From assembly GCA_050485405.1 (NCBI GenBank), contig JBJHBI010000006.1:1-64000 (forward strand): a DNA stretch of 64,000 bases, in the 5' to 3' direction. Made by a program: the position numbers and the translations under genes. Below are positions 25,789 through 34,144 of the stretch, in pieces. Positions within the stretch are counted from its first letter, which is position 1. Each line of letters opens with the position of its first letter. Below the pieces are notes generated by a model, which was not told where the DNA came from, did not search any database, and saw only the letters and a list, made by a program, of their open reading frames with translations. This DNA is from Saliniramus sp050485405. GTDB lineage: Bacteria > Pseudomonadota > Alphaproteobacteria > Rhizobiales > Beijerinckiaceae.

Positions 25789-28182
25789 TCACGTCCGCTC
25801 CACAAAACTATCCAGCACCATCTTCCGCCCCGCCTTATCAAATTCCACCGTCAGCTTGTTCCCGTCCACCGCCGCAACAGTACCCGGGCCGAACTTCATA
25901 TGAAGCACCCGCGCGCCCGGCTCGAAGGCTGATTCCGTGCCGGTGGACTTGGCGACGAGTTCGCCTTCGATCACCGTCGGGCCCGATCGCCCGCCGGCGC
26001 CGCCGCCCCCGCGCCATCCGGCGCCGCCCGCATCGCTGAAGCCGCTTGCGGATTTACGGTTCTGGGCGCGTTGCCAGCCGGGGGTCTTGTAGCTGGAGGA
26101 GAAGCTTTCGATCTGATCGAAGCGCGAGCCGCCCCCGCGCCCCCCGAATCCGCCTCCGAACCCACCTCCGAACTGGCCCGAGGCCTCCGTCACCTCGACC
26201 GATTCCTCCGGCAATTCGTCGACGAAGCGGCTCGGCACCGTGGCGTTCCACATGCCGTGGATGCGGCGGTTGGAGGCGAAGAATATCTTGGCGCGGCGGC
26301 GGGCGCGGGTGAGGCCGACATGGGCGAGGCGGCGCTCTTCCTCGAGGCCGGAAAGGCCGCTCTCGTCGAGGGCGCGCTGGTTGGGAAACAGCCCCTCCTC
26401 CCAGCCGGGGAGGAAGACCGTGTCGAATTCGAGCCCCTTGGCCGCGTGCAGCGTCATCAGGCTGACGCGGTCCTCGTCATCGGCCTCGTTGCGCTCCATC
26501 ACCAGCGAGACATGTTCGAGGAAGGAGAGGAGATCGGGGAACTCCTCCATGGAGCGCACGAATTCCTTCAGGTTCTCCAGCCTGCCATGGGCATCGGCGG
26601 ATTTGTCCTTCTGCCACATGTCGGTATAGCCGGATTCCTCCAGCACCACCTCGGCCAGCTCGTGATGCGGCATGTTCTCGCGCATGGCGCTCCAGCGCTC
26701 GAAATCCGCCATCAGATTGCGCAAGGTGTTGCGCGGCTTGGGCTTGAGCTCGTCCGTCTCCACGAGGAAGCGCGTGGCCTGCATCAGCGAGACCTGCGCC
26801 GCGCGGGCATGATTGTGCAGGATCTGCAAGGTCGCATCGCCCAGACCGCGCTTGGGCGTGTTGACGATGCGCTCGAAGGCCAGATCGTCGCTCGGCGAGT
26901 TCACGCAGCGCAGATAAGCCAGCGCATCGCGGATCTCCGCGCGCTCGAAGAAGCGCGGGCCGCCGATGACGCGATAGGGCAGCCCGAGCTGAACGAAACG
27001 CTCCTCGATCTCGCGCATCTGCGCCGAGACCCGCACCAGCACCGCTATCTGCGACAGCGCATGGCGGTTGGCATGCAGCGCCTCGATCTCCTCGCCGATG
27101 GCGCGCGCCTCCTCCCCCGAATCCCAGGCCCCGGTGACGGTGACCTTCTCGCCCGGCTCGTCCTGCGTATGCAGCGTCTTGCCCAGACGCCCCTGGTTGA
27201 AGGCGATCAGGTGCGAGGCGGCGGAGAGGATATGCCCGGTGGAGCGGTAATTACGCTCGAGCCGCACAACGGTGGCGCCGGGGAAATCGTGCTCGAAGCG
27301 CAGGATGTTGTCGACCTCCGCCCCACGCCAGCCATAGATCGACTGGTCGTCATCGCCGACACAGGCGAGGTTCTTGCGCTTCTGCGCGATCAGCCGCAGC
27401 CAGAGATACTGGGCGACGTTCGTATCCTGATACTCGTCCACCAGCATGTAGCGGAAGCGGTTCTGATAGAGTTCCAGAATATCCGGATTGTCGCGCCACA
27501 GCCGCAGGCATTCGAGCAGGAGATCGCCGAAATCGGCGGCGTTGAGGGTCTTCAGCCGCTGCTGGTAGAGCGTATAGAGCTCGCCCCCGCGCCCATGCGC
27601 GAAGGCCCCGGCCTCGCCGGCGGGCACCTTGTCGGGGCCGAGCCCCCGGTTCTTCCACGAATCGATCAGCCCGGCGAGCTGGCGCGGCGGCCAGCGTTTC
27701 TCGTCGATCCCCTCGGCCTGGAGGATCTGCTTGAGCAGCCGCAGCTGGTCGTCGGTGGCGAGGATGGTGAAATCGGAGCGCAGATCGACGAGCTCGGCAT
27801 GCCGGCGCAGGATCTTGGCGCTGATGGAATGGAAGGTGCCGAGCCAGGGCATCCCCTCCCCCACCTCGCCGATCAAAGCGGCGATACGCTCCTTCATCTC
27901 CCGCGCGGCTTTATTCGTGAAGGTGACCGAGAGGATCTCGAAGGGCCGCGCCTTGCCGGTGGCGATCAGATGCGCGATCCGCGTGGTGAGAACCCGCGTC
28001 TTGCCCGTCCCGGCGCCGGCGAGCACGAGAACAGGCCCCTCCGTCGCCTCGACCGCACGACGCTGCTCGTCGTTCAGCCCTTCCAGATAGATGGCGCGGG
28101 GCGCAGCCGCAGCGCGGGCGCGCGCGGAAATCGAACCGCCGGGCGCGGGCGGTACAGTCTCGTGATCATCGGGCCGACTCAT
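25789..28182 (-). CDS. uvrD: ATP-dependent DNA helicase UvrD/PcrA
   Basis: A superfamily 1A 3'-5' helicase of 797 residues, acting in repair and replication restart. Walker A is LAGAGTGKT near residue 56. The Walker B region is LVDEYQDTN near 270. DDDQSIYGWRGA follows. Later motifs include NYRSTGHIL and VSLMTLHAAKGLEFDTVFLP. A Gly-rich linker near 705 precedes the C-terminal tail ARVLHMKFGPGTVAAVDG, which is the usual RNA-polymerase-binding UvrD end. It is monocistronic. Confidence 0.96.
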   Translation of the reverse strand: MSRPDDHETVPPAPGGSISARARAAAAPRAIYLEGLNDEQRRAVEATEGPVLVLAGAGTGKTRVLTTRIAHLIATGKARPFEILSVTFTNKAAREMKERIAALIGEVGEGMPWLGTFHSISAKILRRHAELVDLRSDFTILATDDQLRLLKQILQAEGIDEKRWPPRQLAGLIDSWKNRGLGPDKVPAGEAGAFAHGRGGELYTLYQQRLKTLNAADFGDLLLECLRLWRDNPDILELYQNRFRYMLVDEYQDTNVAQYLWLRLIAQKRKNLACVGDDDQSIYGWRGAEVDNILRFEHDFPGATVVRLERNYRSTGHILSAASHLIAFNQGRLGKTLHTQDEPGEKVTVTGAWDSGEEARAIGEEIEALHANRHALSQIAVLVRVSAQMREIEERFVQLGLPYRVIGGPRFFERAEIRDALAYLRCVNSPSDDLAFERIVNTPKRGLGDATLQILHNHARAAQVSLMQATRFLVETDELKPKPRNTLRNLMADFERWSAMRENMPHHELAEVVLEESGYTDMWQKDKSADAHGRLENLKEFVRSMEEFPDLLSFLEHVSLVMERNEADDEDRVSLMTLHAAKGLEFDTVFLPGWEEGLFPNQRALDESGLSGLEEERRLAHVGLTRARRRAKIFFASNRRIHGMWNATVPSRFVDELPEESVEVTEASGQFGGGFGGGFGGRGGGSRFDQIESFSSSYKTPGWQRAQNRKSASGFSDAGGAGWRGGGGAGGRSGPTVIEGELVAKSTGTESAFEPGARVLHMKFGPGTVAAVDGNKLTVEFDKAGRKMVLDSFVERT

Positions 28183-28258
28183 GCGCCGAACATGGACCAG
28201 AACGCGAACGTCGTCGAGTCGCTCCGCCCCCGATCGCCGGGGATTTCGTCAGGCGCCT

Positions 28259-29233
28259 TTACGTCAGCCGCCGCTCCCAATCGAGCGCATGGCGCACGAT
28301 CGTCTCGAGATCGGCATATTGCGGGCGCCAGCCGAGCAAAGCGGGGAGCTTGTCGGCACGCGCCACCAGGGCTGCGGGATCGCCGGCGCGGCGCGGTGCT
28401 TCGGTGACGGGGAAATCCGATCCCGAAACCCGCTTCACCATTGCGATCACCTCACGCACCGAGAAGCCGTGGCCGTAGCCGCAATTCAGGACGAGGCTGT
28501 CGCCGCCGCCGCGCAGATGGGCGAGCGCGCGCAGATGCGCGTCGGCGAGATCGGTGACATGGATATAATCGCGCAGGCAGGTCCCGTCAGGGGTGGGGTA
28601 ATCGGTCCCGAAGATCGACAGGCCGGGGCGCTTGCCGAGGGCTGCTTCGCAGGAGACCTTGATCAGATGCGTCGCATTGGCGGTCGACTGGCCGGAACGG
28701 CCCTGCGGATCGGCGCCCGCGACGTTGAAATAGCGCAGTGCGACATAACGCAGCGGCAGGGCGTGGGCGGCATCGGCGAGCATCCACTCGCTCATCAGTT
28801 TCGAGCGCCCATAGGGGTTGATCGGCACCGTCGGCGTCTCCTCGCTCACGGGCGATTCGTCCGGCTCGCCATAGACGGCGGCGGTCGAGGAGAAGATCAC
28901 CTGCCCCACCCCCGCAGCCTGTACGGCGGCCAGAAGCGCGCGGGTCTTGACCGTGTTCGCCTCGTAATATCCCAGCGGATCCGCCACCGAATCCGGCACC
29001 ACGATGCGCGCGGCGAAATGCGCGAGCGCGCTCACACCGTGCTGCGCGACGATGTCTGCGACGAGCGCGGCATCTGAAACGTCACCGACGACGAGCGGCA
29101 CATCCGGCGGGACGGCGTCGCGGTGGCCGGTCGATAGATCATCGAGCACCACGACGCGCTCCCCCGCATCGCGCAGGGCGAGCACCATATGGCTGCCGAT
29201 ATAGCCGGCACCGCCGGTCACCAGGACGCTCAT
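28259..29233 (-). CDS. galE: UDP-glucose 4-epimerase
   Basis: An extended SDR of 324 residues that interconverts UDP-glucose and UDP-galactose. The NAD motif is VLVTGGAGYIGSHMVLAL (residues 3-20). The catalytic region is FSSTAAVYG near 122 and YGRSKLMSE near 147. The substrate segment ALRYFNVAGADP is near 176. The ATG at 29233 gives the family start. It is divergent from galU, the next step for sugar nucleotides used in surface polysaccharides. Confidence 0.94.
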   Translation of the reverse strand: MSVLVTGGAGYIGSHMVLALRDAGERVVVLDDLSTGHRDAVPPDVPLVVGDVSDAALVADIVAQHGVSALAHFAARIVVPDSVADPLGYYEANTVKTRALLAAVQAAGVGQVIFSSTAAVYGEPDESPVSEETPTVPINPYGRSKLMSEWMLADAAHALPLRYVALRYFNVAGADPQGRSGQSTANATHLIKVSCEAALGKRPGLSIFGTDYPTPDGTCLRDYIHVTDLADAHLRALAHLRGGGDSLVLNCGYGHGFSVREVIAMVKRVSGSDFPVTEAPRRAGDPAALVARADKLPALLGWRPQYADLETIVRHALDWERRLT

Positions 29234-29407
29234 CGAAACTCTCCGCGGTTTCACGGGTTCATATCGTGCAAGCGGCGCCTTAACATGGTTGACCATGATG
29301 CGGTACCGGTTCGACAATCTAGGGACGAATGATCACACGTTCCTTAACGGAAGATGCGGTCGTGACGCATGACGACACAACGCAAGACAACAGAGGGTGG
29401 AAAATTC

Positions 29408-30286
29408 ATGCAGCCTGTGCGCAAGGCCGTCATTCCAGTCGCGGGTCTCGGCACCCGTTTCCTGCCCGCCACGAAGGCGATCCCCAAGGAAATGCTGACG
29501 GTCGTCGACCGCCCCGTGGTCCAGCACGTCGTCGATGAAGCCCTCGCGGCGGGGATCGAGCATTTCGTCTTCGTCACGGGGCGCAACAAGGGTCCGATCG
29601 AGGACCATTTCGACATGGCCTACGAGTTGGAGGCGACGCTCAAGGCGCGCGGCAAGACGGCGGAATACGATGCGCTGATGGCGGATCTGCCGGCGGCCGG
29701 CGCGACGAGTTTCACCCGCCAGCAGGCGCCGCTCGGTCTCGGCCATGCGGTCTGGTGTGCGCGCGACATCGTCGGCGACGAGCCCTTCGCCGTGATCCTG
29801 CCCGACATGCTCTCGCGTGGCTGCATGAGCCAGATGCTCGCGGCTTATGACCGCCATGGCGGCAACATCATCGCGGTCGAGGAAGTGCCCGAGGACGAGA
29901 CCCACAAATACGGCATCGTCGCCGTGGACGAAGCCTATCGCGACGCGGATGCCGGGCGCACCTATCGGATCACCGGCATGGTCGAGAAACCGCCCAAGGG
30001 CGAGGCGCCCTCCAATCTCATCATTTCCGGTCGCTATATCCTCCAGCCGGAGATCTTCGATCTGCTGGCCGATCAGGGGCCCGGCGCCGGCAACGAGATC
30101 CAGCTCACCGATGCGATGAAACGTCTTTCCGAGCGGCAGGATTTCTACGCCATGCGCTATGACGGGCGCACTTTCGATACCGGCTCGAAGATCGGGTTTC
30201 TCGTCGCCAACCTGGCCTATGGGCTCGAGGACGAGACGCTCGGCCCGCAATTGCGCGCGGAGATCAAGGCGCTGCTGAAGGGCTGA
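29408..30286 (+). CDS. galU: UTP-glucose-1-phosphate uridylyltransferase
   Basis: GalU makes UDP-glucose from UTP and glucose-1-phosphate. The nucleotide-binding start VRKAVIPVAGLGTRFLPATK is followed by AIPKEMLTVVDRPVVQHVVDEAL. EKPPKGEAPSNL near residue 195 and RYDGRTFDTGSKIGF near the end are also diagnostic. Length 292 residues. The ATG at 29408 is preferred; an in-frame ATG at 29369 lacks a ribosome-binding site. It is divergent from galE, a functional pair. Confidence 0.95.
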   Translation: MQPVRKAVIPVAGLGTRFLPATKAIPKEMLTVVDRPVVQHVVDEALAAGIEHFVFVTGRNKGPIEDHFDMAYELEATLKARGKTAEYDALMADLPAAGATSFTRQQAPLGLGHAVWCARDIVGDEPFAVILPDMLSRGCMSQMLAAYDRHGGNIIAVEEVPEDETHKYGIVAVDEAYRDADAGRTYRITGMVEKPPKGEAPSNLIISGRYILQPEIFDLLADQGPGAGNEIQLTDAMKRLSERQDFYAMRYDGRTFDTGSKIGFLVANLAYGLEDETLGPQLRAEIKALLKG

Positions 30287-30292
30287 GACGGC

Positions 30293-32080
30293 TTACTGCC
30301 GGACGGGCAGCGGCGCCACGGCGGGGCCGGAGAAGGCGCCGATACCCGGCCCAGGCACGGTCTCCTTCGCGAAGCCGAGGGCGAGCCCCGCATCGCGCAC
30401 GCCGACGAACCCGGCGGGCGCTTCCCGGCCCTGAGGCTTGGCCTGGGCGTAACGCACCGTTCCGTTGTTCACCACAGCGTGGCGGACGGCATCGTCGACA
30501 TGCGGCTCTTCCACGAACAGCACCCGCCAGCTCGCGCGCGGATCGCGGGCGGCGGCGACGAGATCGCGGGAGGCGGCGCTGCGCCGGTTCGTCGACGCGG
30601 TTTCGGTAACGGCACGGCGCGGCGCGGGAATGGGTGCGTCGAGCGCAGCAACGGTGATCGGTTCTTCGATCGGTTCTTCGCGGACTTCGTCAGTTGCGGC
30701 GGGCGCGTCCGCGGATTGCGCGATTTCGCCGCGCAGGCCGAGCTGGGCCAGCGGATCGGCGGCATCGCTCGCCGTGCCCGTGGCGGCGGGATCGGCGAAA
30801 GCGGTGACCAGCGTACCGATCGAATCGAAGGAGGCGGGCCGGCGCGGCGGGATCGGCATCGCGTCGAGGCTCGCAATGGAGGCCGGCAGGCCGCCGGTAT
30901 CGCTTTGCTCGGCGATTCCGGTATCGATCACCCGACCCTCGGCGGCGTCGGCGGAGACGATCGCCTCGGGGCCCTGCTGCCAGACCATGGTCGGGCCGAG
31001 ATTCTCCGGGCGCGGTGCGGGCAGAGGCGGCGCTTGCGCGACGGCGGTATTGCTTGCGGCCGCGGGTGCCTCGGGTGCCGGGCTGGCTGCAGCGGGACGG
31101 GGTGCGGGCGGCGGAGGCGGAGGCGCTTCCGGCAAGCTCGGCGCGATGTTCTGCGGGGCCTGCGGAGCTTGCGCGACAGCCACGGGCGGGGCCGGAGCGG
31201 GCGCCGGAGCCGGGGCGGGAGCGGCTCGCTGCGGACTCGGCGCAGGCGCGCGCGCGGGCAGCGCATCGGCTTCCGCCATATCCGTTTCGCTCTCCTCGGG
31301 AATGCCGAACAACGCCCGCCAGAGGCTGCGCCGGCGCGTCGGAGCTTCGGCGACCTGCGTGCCGGTCTCGCCCATCACGGTTCCGCCGGCTGCGAGAATC
31401 TCCCGTCGCGCCTGATCGAACCCGGCCAGGGGCTTGCCGTCGGCGGGGATATGGACGGTGCGTTCGTCGGGGAAGAGGCCGACGAGCTGGCGGCGGTTCA
31501 TGCGCGGCCAGTGCCGCACGCCGCCGGTATCGAGATGAACGAAGGGCGTGTTGGCGCGCGGATAGTAGCCCACACCGCCGCGCTGCATGCGCAGACCGAT
31601 GGTGCGGATACGCTCGGCCGGCACGTCCGGAAGGTAGAAGTCCACGGCCCGCCCCAGCGTGTGCTGGCTGTTCTCCGCGACGTTGCTCGAGCGCTGGCGC
31701 AGGGCCTGATTGGTCTGCGGTGCGCGATAGGCGGAAACCACATGGACGGGCTGGCGTGATCCGGTCGAACGATGGACCTCCCAGAGAAGGTCGTACAGGC
31801 GCGGATCCATCTCACGCGCTTCGTTGCGGCGCCAGTCGCGCATCACGTGATCGAGCTGGCGCAGGCCGCCTGCATCGTAGCGCCCATGGCGCCTGAACGT
31901 GACGCTCACCCGTTCGCCGGTATGCATCTGGATGATATCGAGAGTTCGGGTGTCGCCGTTGGCTACGGCATCCTGCGTGCCACGCGTCAGGGCCACGAGT
32001 ACCACGAGTGACAGGGCCACCACCATGACGCGACGCGCGCCGATACGGCCGAGCAACGTTCTGATCCGCCCCGATACCAC
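30293..32080 (-). CDS. DUF882 (YcbK-like, peptidase M15 fold) exported protein
   Basis: A 595-residue protein with an N-terminal membrane or signal helix (VMVVALSLVVLVALTRG). A DUF882/YcbK domain at about residues 70-195 has VHVVSAYRAPQTNQALRQRS and SQHTLGRAVDFYLPD, the conserved Arg, His and Asp of M15-type zinc peptidases. The long middle is Pro/Ala-rich and disordered. The C-terminus is a small folded segment. YcbK-like proteins act on the cell wall. Starts: GTG at 32080 with GGGAGG nearby, TTG at 32125, or ATG at 32026. The substrate is unproven. Confidence 0.8.
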   Translation of the reverse strand: MVSGRIRTLLGRIGARRVMVVALSLVVLVALTRGTQDAVANGDTRTLDIIQMHTGERVSVTFRRHGRYDAGGLRQLDHVMRDWRRNEAREMDPRLYDLLWEVHRSTGSRQPVHVVSAYRAPQTNQALRQRSSNVAENSQHTLGRAVDFYLPDVPAERIRTIGLRMQRGGVGYYPRANTPFVHLDTGGVRHWPRMNRRQLVGLFPDERTVHIPADGKPLAGFDQARREILAAGGTVMGETGTQVAEAPTRRRSLWRALFGIPEESETDMAEADALPARAPAPSPQRAAPAPAPAPAPAPPVAVAQAPQAPQNIAPSLPEAPPPPPPAPRPAAASPAPEAPAAASNTAVAQAPPLPAPRPENLGPTMVWQQGPEAIVSADAAEGRVIDTGIAEQSDTGGLPASIASLDAMPIPPRRPASFDSIGTLVTAFADPAATGTASDAADPLAQLGLRGEIAQSADAPAATDEVREEPIEEPITVAALDAPIPAPRRAVTETASTNRRSAASRDLVAAARDPRASWRVLFVEEPHVDDAVRHAVVNNGTVRYAQAKPQGREAPAGFVGVRDAGLALGFAKETVPGPGIGAFSGPAVAPLPVRQ

Positions 32081-32427
32081 GATCTCTACTCGCCTCCCGC
32101 CACCGGTCGTGCGCCACCCGAGCAAATCCGCGCACCCGATTCTGCTATTCCCGACATTCGAACGGAAACATTAACGCGACGTAAACCGTGTGCAACCGGC
32201 GCATGGGGAATTCCCGTGCGGGCGCGCGTTCTTCATGCGCCTTGATAAGGCAAAGTTCAACCCCGGTCACGCCGTGCCGCACAAACCGGTCCCATCCGGC
32301 CAAAAGACGAGGCGCCCGGCAGCGTCTAGCCGCCGGGCGCCAGTAATCGGTGATCATGATTCATGTGCACGTATCCGGCGTCCCGGCGGCTCGAAATTGC
32401 GCCGGGACACTTTGGATTCGGCTGTGA

Positions 32428-33876
32428 TCACGCCGCACGCTGATCGAAATTCGTGATCTCGATGCGACGCTCCCAGGTCTCCGTGATCACGATCGACTGC
32501 GGCAGGAAATCGCCGAGCTGAAGCTCGCGCACTGGGTCGGCAATATCCGCGATTACGGAATTCTCCGGCTCGGAAACCTCATCGGGAGCATTCTCGTACT
32601 CGGCACTCTCGTACTCGGTGCTTTCATACTCGGCACTTTCGTACTCGGATTCATCGTACTCGGTGCTCTCATACTCGGCATTGTCGTACTCGGCGGCGTC
32701 GTAGTCGTCGCTCACATCGTCGCCATTATCGTAATCGGCAGCCTCGTACTCGGCATTATCGTAGTCGGTATCGTGATGATCGGCGCTATCGTACTCGGCA
32801 GGTGCCTCGCCATTCTCGGCGGGTGCCTGACCATGCTCGACCGGCGGCTGGGCATATTCCGCAGGCGCTTCATTCACCTGCTCCTCACCCTTGTCGAGCC
32901 CCACGACGGCCCTCTCCAGAGCCGGAGCCAGGACTTCGCCGAGCGGGGTACGCATCAGGTCGAGGAACGCATTCTTGAAATCTTCGCCCTGGAGCGAGAA
33001 CAGCTCCTGCGTGGCTTCGGTGACGTTGGCGGGCGCATCCATGGAGGCCAGCGTCCACCTCACGTCACGACCCAACGAGTGGGGTGCATGAGCCACGGCA
33101 TTGAGGTTGTCGGCAACTTCATCGAACGGAAAATGCCCGCCCACGAAATCGGACTGGTTCTCCGGGGGCATCGTGGTGAGTTCGATGTCACCCTGGCCGG
33201 TGATCACGGCATTGATGTTGTTGATCTGACGCTCGGAAAGCTCACCCTGCTCGTTCAGATACCAGTCGTCGGAAGCGCTCCGGACGCCCTGAGGAGCCGG
33301 GGGCGCCTCAGTTGCAGGAGAGGACTCCTCCACACCTGCGGGAGGCGTCTGCTCCGTATATGCGGGAGGCGCCTGCTCGGTGTGAGCGGGATCCGACACG
33401 TTCTCGCTGTGATCCCCGACCGGCATGGTCGTCATATCGCCCTCACCCGAATCCACCCCGGAATCGTAGTGCGGTGGCTGCTGTCCGACCGGATTGCCAT
33501 CGTTGGGGGAACTCGTCATGCCCGGGGAAGACATCAGCATCTGGAGCTGCCCCACGAGATTCGAAAGCGCTTGGATCGTTTCGAACATCGCCGACATCAA
33601 CGGCATCATGTTGAAGCCGTTCATGCCGAAGCCATTCATGCCGAATGACTGGCCGCTTATGGGCGTCGGATTCATCGACGTCAGACCCATCTGCCCGGGG
33701 CTCGTGAGGGGACCCGGGACCATATTCATGACCTGAGGCGCGACCGCACCGAGATTGCCACCCCGATTACCCAGTCCCTGCCTGCTCATGGCCGATGAGA
33801 AGTCCGTCTCATCAGCCAGGCGCCTCGGTTGGCCAAAGGGCATCAAACCAAAATTGTTATTACCGATTCCCAACAT
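32428..33876 (-). CDS. Uncharacterised low-complexity protein with Tyr/Glu/Asp repeat tail
   Basis: A 482-residue protein I do not recognise. The N-terminus MLGIGNNNFGLMPFGQPRRL is followed by Met/Gly/Asn motifs (GMNGFGMNGFNMM), a short helix, then a Pro/Glu/Thr-rich linker (residues about 130-190). A folded-looking segment (about 195-315) includes EQGELSERQINNINAVITGQ. A low-complexity region with EYESAEYESTEYESAEYEN-type repeats (about 345-425) ends before a short C-terminal motif, VITETWERRIEITNF. No signal peptide or membrane helix is evident. GGGAG lies seven bases before the ATG. The promoter region is strikingly AT-rich. It may be a secreted or surface protein without a Sec signal. Confidence 0.75.
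   Translation of the reverse strand: MLGIGNNNFGLMPFGQPRRLADETDFSSAMSRQGLGNRGGNLGAVAPQVMNMVPGPLTSPGQMGLTSMNPTPISGQSFGMNGFGMNGFNMMPLMSAMFETIQALSNLVGQLQMLMSSPGMTSSPNDGNPVGQQPPHYDSGVDSGEGDMTTMPVGDHSENVSDPAHTEQAPPAYTEQTPPAGVEESSPATEAPPAPQGVRSASDDWYLNEQGELSERQINNINAVITGQGDIELTTMPPENQSDFVGGHFPFDEVADNLNAVAHAPHSLGRDVRWTLASMDAPANVTEATQELFSLQGEDFKNAFLDLMRTPLGEVLAPALERAVVGLDKGEEQVNEAPAEYAQPPVEHGQAPAENGEAPAEYDSADHHDTDYDNAEYEAADYDNGDDVSDDYDAAEYDNAEYESTEYDESEYESAEYESTEYESAEYENAPDEVSEPENSVIADIADPVRELQLGDFLPQSIVITETWERRIEITNFDQRAA
32600..32790 (-). repeat. Degenerate 15-base tandem repeats encoding EYESA-type units
   Basis: The DNA here is a run of imperfect 15-base units such as GTACTCGGCACTCTC, coding for five-residue units with one Tyr each (EYESA, EYEST, EYDNA, DYDNG). 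Copies differ at third positions, so the array is old or under selection for protein composition. It lies inside the 482-residue protein gene. Confidence 0.8.
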
Positions 33877-33956
33877 GACACAACTCCCTCGCATTCAAAA
33901 TATATGAACAAACCATTAGCAGGGATAATTCATACTTTCAATAGATACTACATAAT

Positions 33957-33984
33957 ATTATATTATCATTAAACATAATAACAA
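33957..33984 (-). promoter_or_regulatory. Candidate promoter of the Tyr-repeat protein gene
   Basis: On the minus strand TTGTTA (33979-33984) and TATAAT (33957-33962) are 16 bases apart, within the most AT-rich stretch of the window (33895-33995). The start would be about 33950, some 75 bases before the ATG. TATAAT is a perfect -10 match. In such AT-rich DNA chance matches are possible. Confidence 0.55.
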
Positions 33985-33991
33985 TGATAAT
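33962..33991. promoter_or_regulatory. Perfect inverted repeat over the promoter
   Basis: ATTATCATT at 33962-33970 and AATGATAAT at 33983-33991 are perfect inverted copies, 12 bases apart. They span the candidate -35 region, where a repressor could block transcription. Bases 33992-34144, between this element and the end of the convergent GGDEF gene, hold no gene I can support. Confidence 0.5.
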
Positions 33992-34144
33992 TTTAGCAGA
34001 GAATGGGCATGAAAGGCGGTCGGGCGCAGGGCCCGAGAGGACGCCGCGCAGGAACGCCGCAAGCAACGCCACAAAGGGACGCAGCAAGGGGGATGCCGGC
34101 GCTGGGGAGGTCGATCGGGCGGCAGTTTCGCGTACCGGCGCAGC

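Noticed and set aside
26071..28407. Long open frame opposite uvrD
   Set aside because: It mirrors the helicase gene, has no recognisable motif, and no ribosome-binding site supports it.
30479..31896. Gly/Arg-rich open frames opposite the DUF882 gene
   Set aside because: These arise from the Pro/Ala-rich codons of the true gene; composition is extreme and no family fits.
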